Shown piece after piece: positions 49,537 to 58,359 of a stretch of DNA of 64,000 nucleotides. The notes under the pieces are model-generated. The model was given only the letters and a program-made list of their open reading frames with translations. It ran no database searches and was not told where the DNA came from. Source of the stretch: Streptomyces antioxidans (GTDB taxonomy: Bacteria; Actinomycetota; Actinomycetes; Streptomycetales; Streptomycetaceae). The translations under genes were made by a program, and so were the position numbers. The stretch covers positions 1-64,000 of the forward strand of contig NZ_LAKD02000049.1 in NCBI RefSeq assembly GCF_000968685.2. Direction: 5' to 3'. Within the stretch, counting starts at the first letter, position 1; every line of letters starts with the position of its first letter.

Positions 49537-50823
49537 GTGGCACGCATCGGTGACGGCGGCGACCTGCTCAAGTGCTCGTTCTGCGGGAAGAGCCAGAAGC
49601 AGGTGAAGAAGCTCATCGCGGGCCCGGGTGTGTACATCTGCGATGAATGCATCGATCTCTGCAACGAGATCATCGAGGAGGAGCTCGCCGAGACCTCCGA
49701 AGTGCGCTGGGAGGAACTTCCCAAGCCGCGCGAGATCTATGAGTTCCTCGAGGGCTATGTGGTTGGCCAGGAGGCCGCCAAGAAGGCCCTCTCGGTCGCC
49801 GTCTACAACCACTACAAGCGGGTCCAGGCGGGCGAGAACGGCGGCCACAACCGCGACGACGGCATCGAGTTGGCCAAGTCCAACATCCTGCTGCTCGGTC
49901 CCACCGGCTCGGGGAAGACCCTGCTCGCGCAGACCCTCGCCCGGATGCTCAACGTCCCCTTCGCCATCGCCGACGCCACCGCGCTCACCGAGGCGGGCTA
50001 TGTCGGCGAGGACGTGGAGAACATCCTCCTGAAGCTGATCCAGGCCGCCGACTACGACGTCAAGAAGGCCGAGACGGGCATCATCTACATCGACGAGATC
50101 GACAAGGTGGCCCGCAAGAGCGAGAACCCCTCGATCACCCGCGATGTGTCCGGCGAGGGCGTTCAGCAGGCGCTGCTGAAGATCCTGGAAGGGACCACGG
50201 CGTCGGTGCCGCCGCAGGGCGGCCGGAAACATCCGCACCAGGAGTTCATCCAGATCGACACCACGAATGTGCTGTTCATCGTGGGCGGTGCCTTCGCCGG
50301 TCTGGAGAAGATCATCGAGGCGCGGGCGGGCGCCAAGGGCATCGGATTCGGCGCCACGATCCGCTCCAAGCGCGAGATCGAGGCCAGCGACCAGTTCCAG
50401 GAGGTCATGCCCGAGGACCTGGTGAAGTTCGGAATGATCCCGGAGTTCATCGGCCGTCTCCCGGTCATCACCTCCGTCCACAACCTCGACCGCGAGGCGC
50501 TGCTGCAGATCCTCGTCGAGCCGCGGAACGCCCTGGTGAAGCAGTACCAGCGGCTGTTCGAACTCGACGGGGTGGAGCTGGACTTCGACCGCCCCGCCCT
50601 GGAGGCCATCGCCGACCAGGCGATCCTGCGCGGCACCGGGGCCCGGGGCCTGCGCGCGATCATCGAGGAGGTGCTGATGTCGGCGATGTACGAGGTGCCC
50701 TCCCGCAAGGACGTGGCCCGCGTCGTCATCACCGAGGACGTCGTGCACTCCAATGTGAATCCCACGCTGGTGCCCCGCACCCGCGGCACCGAGCCGGGCG
50801 AGCGGCACGAGAAGAGCGCCTAG
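49537..50823 (+). CDS. clpX: ClpX, AAA+ unfoldase of the ClpXP protease
   Basis: This 428-residue ring-forming ATPase recognises, unfolds and threads substrates into ClpP. GTG start with AAGGGGAAG 7 bases before it. The zinc-binding substrate domain is first (CSFCGKSQ at about 13, then CDECIDLC near 36). Walker A is GPTGSGKT at 121-128, Walker B IYIDEID with Asp186-Glu187, followed by the pore loop GYVG, the IGF ClpP-docking loop (GIGFGATI, near 268) and the sensor-2 region (GARGLRAI). A strong terminator follows. Confidence 0.98.
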   Translation: MARIGDGGDLLKCSFCGKSQKQVKKLIAGPGVYICDECIDLCNEIIEEELAETSEVRWEELPKPREIYEFLEGYVVGQEAAKKALSVAVYNHYKRVQAGENGGHNRDDGIELAKSNILLLGPTGSGKTLLAQTLARMLNVPFAIADATALTEAGYVGEDVENILLKLIQAADYDVKKAETGIIYIDEIDKVARKSENPSITRDVSGEGVQQALLKILEGTTASVPPQGGRKHPHQEFIQIDTTNVLFIVGGAFAGLEKIIEARAGAKGIGFGATIRSKREIEASDQFQEVMPEDLVKFGMIPEFIGRLPVITSVHNLDREALLQILVEPRNALVKQYQRLFELDGVELDFDRPALEAIADQAILRGTGARGLRAIIEEVLMSAMYEVPSRKDVARVVITEDVVHSNVNPTLVPRTRGTEPGERHEKSA

Positions 50824-50892
50824 CCCGCGCCTGGCCCCGCTGGTCCCCGCGCCCAGCGGCCCCCGCACGCACAGCCGCGCCGCTGAGGGCGT

Positions 50893-50928
50893 ACGAAGAG
50901 GGCCCCGGTCTCCCGGGGCCCTCTTCGT
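50893..50928. terminator. Bidirectional terminator after clpX
   Basis: A 16-bp perfect stem (ACGAAGAGGGCCCCGG) with a TCTC loop lies between convergent clpX and the first low-complexity membrane-protein gene. Confidence 0.9.
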
Positions 50929-50962
50929 GTCGTACGCGCCCTGCGGCGCCTTCGCGGGCGTT

Positions 50963-51805
50963 TCAGGCGGGCTTGCGGCTGTCCTGGTAGATGTCCGCGG
51001 TGACCTTGGCGAAGGACTCCATGTCGGCGTCGGACGCCGAGGTGTTCTCCGCGTTGACGTCGAGCACCATCGCCGCGTCCGTCTCCTCCGCCCAGACGCA
51101 GGCCGGGGCGTAGATCCGGTCGTAGAGCTTGACCACCTCGCACTCCACCGACGGGCCGTCAGCGCCCTTCGGCTGGAACCGCTTGCGCTTCTGTTCCACC
51201 GTGGGGGAGCCGTCGCCGCCCGCGAAGCCCTTGAACATCTCGTCGCGGACCGTGTCCGGGTCGCTGATGTCGCCGTACATGCCGGAGAAGGCGAGCCCCG
51301 AATTGTCGTCGTCCGACCGCTTGTACTGGGCCAGGACCGAGGTCGCGCCCTTCGGCATGCTGCCCTGCACGCTGGTGCCCTCGTTGTCGAGGTCGTCCGT
51401 GCCCTTGTCCAGCGTGTAGGTGCCGTCGTCGAGCGTCTTGGGGGTGACCAGCTTCATCGCCTTGGGACCGTCGTCGCCGCCGGACAGCACCAGGGCGCCG
51501 GTGACGATCGCGCCCACCACCACGAGCCCGGCCACCGTTATCGCGATGATCTTGGTGCGGTTGCCGCCCCCGCCGGCCGCGGGCGGCGCGGGGTAGGGCG
51601 GCTGGCCGTAGGGGCCCGCCTGCTGCGGGTAGCCGTAGCCCTGCTGGGGCTGTGGCTGCGGATAGCCGTATCCCGGCGGCTGCGCGTACGGGTTGGGCTC
51701 CGCGGGCTGTTGCTGACCCCCGCCGTACGGATTGGGCGTGGCGCTCCCGTACGGGCCGGGTCCGCCGCCGTAGGGCCCCGGCGGCGGTGGCTGGTTGTGG
51801 CTCAT
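50963..51805 (-). CDS. Pro/Gly/Tyr/Gln-rich single-pass membrane protein, paralogue 1
   Basis: This 280-residue protein has three parts. A cytoplasmic low-complexity tail, residues 1-82, is built of PGPYG/PQQ-type units. One membrane helix spans 86-108 (IIAITVAGLVVVGAIVTGALV). The extracytoplasmic domain (109-280) begins MKLVTPKTLDDG and has a cysteine pair, one in VECEVV and one in PACVWAEE, separated by about 14 residues. ATG start (MSHNQPPPPG). Closely related genes lie next to it on the same strand. I do not know a function; this copy is the most diverged of the three (TADIYQDS at the end instead of TAKVRxDARVEI). Confidence 0.88.
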   Translation of the reverse strand: MSHNQPPPPGPYGGGPGPYGSATPNPYGGGQQQPAEPNPYAQPPGYGYPQPQPQQGYGYPQQAGPYGQPPYPAPPAAGGGGNRTKIIAITVAGLVVVGAIVTGALVLSGGDDGPKAMKLVTPKTLDDGTYTLDKGTDDLDNEGTSVQGSMPKGATSVLAQYKRSDDDNSGLAFSGMYGDISDPDTVRDEMFKGFAGGDGSPTVEQKRKRFQPKGADGPSVECEVVKLYDRIYAPACVWAEETDAAMVLDVNAENTSASDADMESFAKVTADIYQDSRKPA

Positions 51806-51863
51806 GGCTGTGGGGGTCCCCCTCCGGATCGGCTGTGGGCTGTGAACTGCGCGGACCGCTGGG

Positions 51864-52895
51864 CTACTTGATCTCCACGCGCGCGTCGTTGCGGACCTTC
51901 GCGGTGATCTCACCGGCCTGGTCGAGCGACATGTCCTTGCCGGACAGCGCCGCCGACGCGTCGGAGATGACCACATAGGCCACCGTGCTGTTGTCGCCCC
52001 ACATGCAGATCGGGATCGAGAAGCCCTTGCTGGGTATGCCGCTGGAGCCGGTGTCCCCGGTCGGGGTGAACTTGGTGTTCTGGCACTTCATCACGGCGTT
52101 CTCGAAGCCGCTGGGCGTCACCGTCTCCGGGCTTCCCACGAGCTCGGCCTTCATCCCGCTACTGGTGGACGAGTCCTTCTCGGCCTCTTGCGCGATCTTC
52201 GAGAAGGCGCCGTCGACGACCGCCTCGGGGTCCTTCACCTCGCCCCAGACGCCGTTGAGCTGCAGCTGCTTGGCGCTCATGCCCTCGCCGGACTTGTATT
52301 CCGCGCTCTCGGTCTTGGGGTTGGTGACGCCGAACTTCTTGAAGTCGTCCGCGTCCGAGGAGGTGAGCCCGCCCCCGCCGGAGGAGCTCTTCGTGTAGTC
52401 GGTGGCCACCGTCTCGGGGGTGGTGAGCTTGTACCGCTTGCCGTCGTCGGCGACCTTACCGCCGCCACCGTTGTCGTCGTCCCCGCCCTTGAACATCAGG
52501 ACGCCGCCGACGACCGCGGCCACCACGACCACCGCGCCGATCCCGATCGCCAGGCCCTTCTTCTTGCCGCCGCCCTGGCCCGGACCCGGCTGGTACGGGC
52601 CCGGCATGCCCGGCTGGCCGTACGGCTGCTGCTGGCCGTACGGGTTCGGCTGCTGGCCGTAGGGGCCCGGCTGGCCCTGCGGCGGCTGTCCGGGGTAGCC
52701 GTAGCCCGGCTGGGGCGGCTGCTGCGGCTGCCCGTAGGGACCTTGCTGGGGCGGCTGCTGCGGCTGCCCGTAGGGGCCCGGCTGGGGCGGCTGCTGAGGG
52801 TAGCCGTAGCCGGGCTGGCCGGCCGCTCCACCCTGTCCGTAGGGACCCGGCTGCTGGGGCTGCTGGCCGTAGGGGCCCGGCTGGTTGTAGCTCAT
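51864..52895 (-). CDS. Pro/Gly/Tyr/Gln-rich single-pass membrane protein, paralogue 2
   Basis: This 343-residue protein has the longest repeat tail of the three: residues 1-110 are mostly PGPYGQPQQPPQ units, in DNA a near-repeat of about 40 bp. A Lys-rich stop (KKKG) precedes the helix at 114-135 (AIGIGAVVVVAAVVGGVLMF). The outer domain starts YKLTTPETVATDYTK and carries Cys in VMKCQNTKF and in IPICMWGDN, ending with TAKVRNDARVEIK. It lies 53 bp after paralogue 3 and 58 bp before paralogue 1, so the three are one operon. Confidence 0.9.
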   Translation of the reverse strand: MSYNQPGPYGQQPQQPGPYGQGGAAGQPGYGYPQQPPQPGPYGQPQQPPQQGPYGQPQQPPQPGYGYPGQPPQGQPGPYGQQPNPYGQQQPYGQPGMPGPYQPGPGQGGGKKKGLAIGIGAVVVVAAVVGGVLMFKGGDDDNGGGGKVADDGKRYKLTTPETVATDYTKSSSGGGGLTSSDADDFKKFGVTNPKTESAEYKSGEGMSAKQLQLNGVWGEVKDPEAVVDGAFSKIAQEAEKDSSTSSGMKAELVGSPETVTPSGFENAVMKCQNTKFTPTGDTGSSGIPSKGFSIPICMWGDNSTVAYVVISDASAALSGKDMSLDQAGEITAKVRNDARVEIK

Positions 52896-52948
52896 CTGTA
52901 TCCCTCGTTAGAAAACGTGCTCTTGTGTTGCTCCGCGCGGGCCGCGGG

Positions 52949-53884
52949 CTAGCCGTCGATCTCGACGCGCGCGTCCTTGCGCACCTTGGCCGTGATGTCG
53001 GCGGCGTCCTCAAGGGACATACCACCGCCGAGCACCGCGGCCGCCGGATCCGCCATGACCGTGACGCCCAGGGTGTCCTTGTCGCCCCAGACGCACGCGG
53101 GGGCCTCCATGGATCCCTGATCCGAGGTGAACTTCATGGACTGGCACTTCAGGACGTCCCCGTCGAAGCCGTCCGGCGAGAACTCCTGGGGGCTGCCCTT
53201 GGCCTGTGCGGTGCCGTTGTCCTGCAGCGTCTTGACGATGACCGCCAGGGCGAGGTCCGCGCCCCGCTTCGGGTCGGTCACCTCGCCCCAGACGCCGGTG
53301 AACTTCAGCATCTCCTTACCGGAGGTCTGGTAGTCGGCCGCCACCAGATGCGGGTCCTTGACGACCGGCACCTGCTGGAGGTCCTTCCGGCCCGCCGCGG
53401 ACAGATCGCTGTCGTCCGTGCCCGAGCCCTGGCGCTGGTAGTCCGAGGCCACGCTCTCGGGCGTGGTCAGCTTGTACGGGCCGCCGCTGCCACCGCCGAA
53501 CAGCGCGAACGCCCCCGCCCCCAGCGCCGCCACGACCACCACCGCGCCGACCGCGAGACCCACCTTCCTGCCCTTGCCGGCGCCACCGGCCGCCGGCCCC
53601 GGGGCCGGCGGCTGGGGCCCGCCGTAGTACCCCGGGCCCGGCTGCGGTGGCTGGCCGTAAGGGTTCGCGGGCTGGGGCTGGCCATAGGGGTTCGCGGGCT
53701 GAGGATGGCCATAGCCGCCGCCGGACCCGCCGTACGGGCCCGGCTGGCCGTAGCCGCCCTGCGGCGGCTGGCCGTAGCCCGGCGTCTGCGCGTACGGATT
53801 GGGCACGGGAGGCTGACCGGCGCCGTACGGCCCTGGCTGGCCCCCATAGGGGCCGGGCTGCGGCGGCGGCTGCTGATGGCTCAT
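52949..53884 (-). CDS. Pro/Gly/Tyr/Gln-rich single-pass membrane protein, paralogue 3
   Basis: This 311-residue protein is the first gene of the three. ATG start with AAGGAGAGG 4 bases before it, the best ribosome site of the set. The cytoplasmic tail (1-100) carries PGPYG, YGQP and tandem PQPANPYGQ units. The helix is at 108-129 (VGLAVGAVVVVAALGAGAFAL). The outer domain begins YKLTTPESVASDYQRQG, has Cys in VLKCQSMKF and in APACVWGDK, and ends TAKVRKDARVEIDG. It diverges from valS. The fold is unknown; the W-G motif after the second Cys is shared by copies 2 and 3. Confidence 0.9.
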   Translation of the reverse strand: MSHQQPPPQPGPYGGQPGPYGAGQPPVPNPYAQTPGYGQPPQGGYGQPGPYGGSGGGYGHPQPANPYGQPQPANPYGQPPQPGPGYYGGPQPPAPGPAAGGAGKGRKVGLAVGAVVVVAALGAGAFALFGGGSGGPYKLTTPESVASDYQRQGSGTDDSDLSAAGRKDLQQVPVVKDPHLVAADYQTSGKEMLKFTGVWGEVTDPKRGADLALAVIVKTLQDNGTAQAKGSPQEFSPDGFDGDVLKCQSMKFTSDQGSMEAPACVWGDKDTLGVTVMADPAAAVLGGGMSLEDAADITAKVRKDARVEIDG

Positions 53885-53990
53885 GTGCCTCTCCTTATGC
53901 GCATGACAGGTACCAAACATCCTTCCCGACGCCCTCGGGTGCCTTGGCGCCGGGGCCACAACGGGTTCGTAACGGAAGGCCGCGGCCCTT

Positions 53991-53996
53991 TAGACT
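53991..53996 (+). promoter_or_regulatory. -10 element of valS (TAGACT), probably giving a leaderless message
   Basis: TAGACT ends 6 bases before the valS GTG, and no ribosome site precedes that codon (GCGGGC). Transcription would start at or one base from the start codon. The same TAGACTG is found 8 bases before folC. Confidence 0.55.
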
Positions 53997-54002
53997 GCGG
54001 GC

Positions 54003-56636
54003 GTGACCGATAACTCTTCGCAGCGCCCCATGAGCGGGCCGAACAGCCACCCCGAACTGCCGACCCAGTACGCGCCGGCCGACGTAGAGGGACCGCTGTA
54101 CGAGCGCTGGGTAGAGCGCGGTTACTTCGAGGCGGACGCGAAGAGCGACAAAGAGCCCTACACCATCGTCATCCCGCCCCCCAATGTGACCGGCTCGCTC
54201 CACCTCGGCCATGCCTTCGAGCACACGATCATCGATGCGCTCACCCGGCGCAAGCGAATGCAGGGCTTTGAGACGCTGTGGCAGCCGGGGATGGACCACG
54301 CGGGTATCGCCACCCAGAACGTGGTCGAGCGCGAGCTGGCCAGGGAGGGCGTCTCCCGCCACGACCTGGGCCGCGAGGCGTTCGTCGAGCGCGTCTGGCA
54401 GTGGAAGGGCGAGTCCGGCGGGCAGATCTCCGGCCAGATGCGGCGCCTGGGCGACGGCGTGGCCTGGAACCGCGAGCGCTTCACCATGGACGAGGGGCTG
54501 TCCAAGGCCGTCCAGACGATCTTCAAGCGGCTCTACGAGGACGAGCTGATCTACCGCGCCGAGCGCATCATCAACTGGTGCCCGCGCTGCCTTACGGCCA
54601 TCTCGGACATCGAGGTGGAGTACGACGACGATGACGGCGAGCTCGTCTCGATCCGGTACGGCGAGGGCGACGCCTCCATCGTCGTGGCCACCACCCGGGC
54701 CGAGACGATGCTGGGCGACACCGCGGTCGCCGTCCACCCCGACGACGAGCGCTACCGCCATATGGTCGGCACCGAGATCGAGCTGCCGCTCACCGGCCGC
54801 CGGATCCCGGTCGTCGCCGACGAGCACGTGGACCCCGAGTTCGGCACCGGCGCGGTCAAGGTCACCCCGGCCCACGACCCGAACGACTTCGAGATCGGGC
54901 AGCGGCACGGCCTGCCGAACCTGACCGTCATGGACGAGCACGCGGTCATCACCGCCCACGGCCCCTTCCAGGGCCTGGACCGGCTCGAGGCGCGCAGCGC
55001 CGTCGTCGGCGCCCTGCGCGCCGAGGGCCGGATCGTGGCCGAGAAGCGCCCGTACACCCACTCCGTGGGCCACTGCTCGCGCTGTAAGACGACCATCGAG
55101 CCGCGGCTGTCCATGCAGTGGTGGGTCAAGGTGGGCCCGCTGGCCAAGACCGCGGGCGACGCGGTCCGCGACGGCCGGGTGACGATCCACCCGGAGGACA
55201 TGGCGAAGCGCTACTTCGACTGGGTCGACAACCTCCACGACTGGTGCATCTCGCGCCAGCTGTGGTGGGGTCACCGGATCCCGGTCTGGTACGGGCCGAA
55301 CGGCGAGGTCGTCTGCGTCGGACCGGACGAGCGGCCGCCGGGCGGCGAGGGCTGGACGCAGGACAGCGACGTCCTGGACACCTGGTTCTCCTCCGCCCTG
55401 TGGCCGTTCTCCACGCTCGGCTGGCCCGAGCGGACCGAGAGCATGGCGAAGTTCTATCCGAACTCGGTCCTGGTCACCGGCTACGACATCCTCTTCTTCT
55501 GGGTCGCCCGGATGATGATGTTCGGCCTGTACGCGATGGACGGCACCCCGCCGTTCCGCACCATCGCGCTGCACGGCATGGTCCGTGACCAGTTCGGCAA
55601 GAAGATGTCCAAGTCCTTTGGGAACGCGGTCAATCCGCTGGACTGGATGGACACCTATGGCTCGGACGCGGTCCGCTTCACCCTGGCCCGGGGCGCCAAC
55701 CCCGGCGTGGACGTCCCGATCGGCGAGGACTGGGTCCAGGCGTCCCGCAACTTCGCCAACAAGATCTGGAACGCGACCCGCTTCGCGCTGATGAACGGCG
55801 CCACGGTCGAGGGCGAACTGCCCGCCCCCGAGCGGCTGTCCGCCACCGACCGCTGGATCCTCTCCCGGCTGAACGCGGTGGTCGCCGAGGTCGACGCGTA
55901 CTACGAGGACTACCAGTTCGCCAAGCTCTCCGACGTCCTCTACCACTTCGCCTGGGACGAGGTCTTCGACTGGTACGTCGAGCTGTCCAAGACCACCTTC
56001 GCCAAGGGCGGCGCGGAGGCCGACGCCGCGCGGCGGGTCCTCGGCGAGGTCCTGGACGTCACGCTGCGGCTGCTGCACCCGGTGGTCCCGTTCGTCACCG
56101 AGCAGCTGTGGACCTCGCTGACCGGCCGGGAGTCCATCGTCATCGCGGACTGGCCGGGCGACAGCGGCTTCCGGGACCAGGCGGCCGAGCGGGAGATCGA
56201 GAACCTCCAGCAGGTGGTCACCGAGGTCCGCCGGTTCCGCGCCGACCAGGGCCTCCAGCCCGGTCAGCGGGTTCCCGCCCGCCTGGAGCTGTCCGGCACC
56301 TCGCTGGCCGCCCACGAGGACGCGATGCGGTCCCTGCTGCGCCTCCAGCCGCCCGGTGAGGACTTCACGGCCACTGCGTCGCTGCCGGTGGCGGGCGCGA
56401 CCGTGGCACTGGACCTGTCCGGTGCGATCGATGTCGAGGCCGAGCGCAAGCGGCTGGCCAAGGACCTCGCCGCGGCCGAGAAGGACAAGGCGCAGACGGC
56501 CGCGAAGCTGTCCAACGAGGGCTTCCTGGCCAAGGCCCCCGACCATGTCGTGGAGAAGATCCGCACCCGGCAGGCGACCGCCGAGGCCGATATCGCCCGG
56601 ATCACCGCTCAGTTGGCGGCCCTCCCCAAGGGCTGA
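54003..56636 (+). CDS. valS: Valyl-tRNA synthetase
   Basis: This 877-residue class I synthetase charges tRNA-Val, with an editing domain for threonine. The HIGH-type motif is His67-Leu-Gly-His70 (NVTGSLHLGH), and KMSKS is at 534-538 (GKKMSKSFGN). The editing domain lies at about 190-330 (ETMLGDTAVAVHP). The C-terminal coiled-coil arm (AERKRLAKDLAAAEKDKAQT) contacts the tRNA. Start GTG without ribosome site; a -10 element is immediately upstream. It is closed by an extremely strong terminator, so it is a single-gene unit. Confidence 0.98.
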   Translation: MTDNSSQRPMSGPNSHPELPTQYAPADVEGPLYERWVERGYFEADAKSDKEPYTIVIPPPNVTGSLHLGHAFEHTIIDALTRRKRMQGFETLWQPGMDHAGIATQNVVERELAREGVSRHDLGREAFVERVWQWKGESGGQISGQMRRLGDGVAWNRERFTMDEGLSKAVQTIFKRLYEDELIYRAERIINWCPRCLTAISDIEVEYDDDDGELVSIRYGEGDASIVVATTRAETMLGDTAVAVHPDDERYRHMVGTEIELPLTGRRIPVVADEHVDPEFGTGAVKVTPAHDPNDFEIGQRHGLPNLTVMDEHAVITAHGPFQGLDRLEARSAVVGALRAEGRIVAEKRPYTHSVGHCSRCKTTIEPRLSMQWWVKVGPLAKTAGDAVRDGRVTIHPEDMAKRYFDWVDNLHDWCISRQLWWGHRIPVWYGPNGEVVCVGPDERPPGGEGWTQDSDVLDTWFSSALWPFSTLGWPERTESMAKFYPNSVLVTGYDILFFWVARMMMFGLYAMDGTPPFRTIALHGMVRDQFGKKMSKSFGNAVNPLDWMDTYGSDAVRFTLARGANPGVDVPIGEDWVQASRNFANKIWNATRFALMNGATVEGELPAPERLSATDRWILSRLNAVVAEVDAYYEDYQFAKLSDVLYHFAWDEVFDWYVELSKTTFAKGGAEADAARRVLGEVLDVTLRLLHPVVPFVTEQLWTSLTGRESIVIADWPGDSGFRDQAAEREIENLQQVVTEVRRFRADQGLQPGQRVPARLELSGTSLAAHEDAMRSLLRLQPPGEDFTATASLPVAGATVALDLSGAIDVEAERKRLAKDLAAAEKDKAQTAAKLSNEGFLAKAPDHVVEKIRTRQATAEADIARITAQLAALPKG

Positions 56637-56654
56637 CCACCGAGGAGCGCCGAT

Positions 56655-56701
56655 CGCGCCACCGCGCCCCCACCGGAATCCGGTGGGGGCGCGGTGGCGC
56701 G
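56655..56701. terminator. Very stable terminator after valS
   Basis: A 22-bp perfect stem (56655-56676 with 56680-56701) closes an AAT loop; it is the longest perfect hairpin in the window. Confidence 0.9.
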
Positions 56702-56841
56702 TGGGGTGTGTGATGTCCCACAGACCCCTCTGACAGCCGCACAGGCACCGCACAGGCACCGCACGGCAATGCCCCACCGGGAACCAAACACTGCCTTCAG
56801 GGAGTTATCCGGCCGTACGTCCCGGAAGGAGCTCCCCCTCC

Positions 56842-58302
56842 ATGAACAAGCCGCTGAGAAGGGCATCGGTGTTCTCGCTGCTGCTCGTGCTGACCCTGCT
56901 CGCCTGGGTCACCTATGTGCAGTTGGCCAGAGGCGACAGTCTCCGGGAAGACCCGCGCAACGCGCGGGTGGCCATCTCCGAGTACGCGGGGCCGCTGGGC
57001 GACATCATCGCCGGGGGCAAGCCGGTCACCGGCTCGGCCGCCACCAAGGGCGACCTGAAGTACAAGCGCACCTATGCCGACGGGAAGCTCTGGGCGCCGG
57101 TCACCGGCTACGCCTCCCAGTCCTACGGCAGCACTCAGCTGGAGGCCCTGCAGCGGCAGGTGCTCGACGGCTCCGACAGCCGGCTGAAGAACCCGCTCGA
57201 GGCGGTGACGCGGGAGCGGTCCAAGTCCGGCGACGTGATCACCACGATCAACCCGGCCGTGCAGAAGGCCGCCTACGAGGGGCTGGGGAACAAGACCGGT
57301 GCGGCCGTCGCGATGGACCCCACCACGGGCGCCGTCCTGGGCCTGGCCAGCACCCCCTCGTACGACCCCGGCAGCTTCGCGGGCTCCTCCTCGGCGGACC
57401 AGAAGGCGTGGACCGCGCTGCAGAAGGACGACAAGCAGCCGATGCTGAACCGGGCGCTGCGCCAGACCTACCCGCCGGGCTCGACCTTCAAGGTCCTGGT
57501 CGCCGCCGCGGCGCTGGAGAACGGGCTGTACTCGTCGGTGGGCGAGCCGACCAAGAGCCCGGATCCGTACCGGCTGCCGGGCACGGTCACCGATATGCAC
57601 AACGAGAACAGGTCGGCGCCCTGTGAGAACGCGACGATACGCACCGCCCTGCAGTACTCGTGCAACACGGTCTTCGCGAAGATGGCCGTGGACCTCGGCC
57701 AGTCCAAGGTGGCCGCCGAGGCCAAGAAGCTGGGCTTCGACAATGCCAAGCTGGACATCCCGGTGCGCGCCGCGAAGAGCACCTACCCGAGCGGCATGAA
57801 CGACTCGCAGACGGCCCTGACCGGTATGGGGCAGTTCGATGTGACGGCCACTCCGCTGCAGATGGCGATGGTCTCCTCGGCCATCGCGAACGACGGCAGG
57901 CTGATGACCCCGTACGAGGTCGACCGCACCACGGACGGCAGCGCGTCCACCCTGGACCAGACCTCGGCCAAGACCTACAGCCAGGCGATGTCCCGGCACA
58001 CCGCGTCCGAGCTGCAGTCCGCGATGCGGACGGTCGTGGACCAGGGCACCGGGACCAACGCGAAGATCCCCGGGGTGACGGTGGGCGGCAAGACCGGCAC
58101 CGCCCAGCACGGTGAGAACAACAGCGCCAATCCGTACGCGTGGTTCATCAGTTACGCGGACGCCGGCGGCGGCCACAAGGTCGCGGTCGCGGTGGTGGTC
58201 GAGGACAGCGACGCGGCTCGCGCCGACATCTCCGGCGGCGGCCTGGCGGGCCCGATCGCCAAGTCGATGATGAAGGCGGCATTGGCCGATACTGGGTCGT
58301 GA
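56842..58302 (+). CDS. Class B penicillin-binding protein (PbpA-like transpeptidase)
   Basis: This 486-residue protein is a peptidoglycan transpeptidase acting outside the membrane. ATG start after GGAAGGAG. The single N-terminal helix (RASVFSLLLVLTLLAWVTYV) anchors it. The penicillin-binding signatures are Ser214-x2-Lys (PGSTFK), Ser273-Cys-Asn275 (QYSCN) and Lys417-Thr-Gly419 (GGKTGTA), so the active site is intact. It resembles PbpA, which usually sits with an FtsW/RodA-type gene and pknB; neither is here. It lies between valS and folC, where I recall none in S. coelicolor. Confidence 0.93.
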   Translation: MNKPLRRASVFSLLLVLTLLAWVTYVQLARGDSLREDPRNARVAISEYAGPLGDIIAGGKPVTGSAATKGDLKYKRTYADGKLWAPVTGYASQSYGSTQLEALQRQVLDGSDSRLKNPLEAVTRERSKSGDVITTINPAVQKAAYEGLGNKTGAAVAMDPTTGAVLGLASTPSYDPGSFAGSSSADQKAWTALQKDDKQPMLNRALRQTYPPGSTFKVLVAAAALENGLYSSVGEPTKSPDPYRLPGTVTDMHNENRSAPCENATIRTALQYSCNTVFAKMAVDLGQSKVAAEAKKLGFDNAKLDIPVRAAKSTYPSGMNDSQTALTGMGQFDVTATPLQMAMVSSAIANDGRLMTPYEVDRTTDGSASTLDQTSAKTYSQAMSRHTASELQSAMRTVVDQGTGTNAKIPGVTVGGKTGTAQHGENNSANPYAWFISYADAGGGHKVAVAVVVEDSDAARADISGGGLAGPIAKSMMKAALADTGS

Positions 58303-58346
58303 CCTGCGGGGGGATGGCGCTGGACGGCGTTGTCGCCCCTCCCTCG

Positions 58347-58352
58347 TAGACT
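58347..58352 (+). promoter_or_regulatory. Possible -10 element of folC (TAGACT), leaderless message
   Basis: TAGACT ends 7 bases before the GTG start, with no ribosome site between. It lies 44 bp after the PBP stop. A -35 at the right distance was not found. Confidence 0.45.
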
Positions 58353-58359
58353 GGTCGGC

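Noticed and set aside
50963..53884. Repeats in the PGPYGQ tails taken as a CRISPR-like or satellite array
   Set aside because: They are in-frame coding low complexity without constant spacers, within three clear genes.
53885..54002. T-box riboswitch before valS
   Set aside because: The gap is 118 bp, shared with a divergent gene, with no specifier-loop or antiterminator structure; the message seems leaderless.
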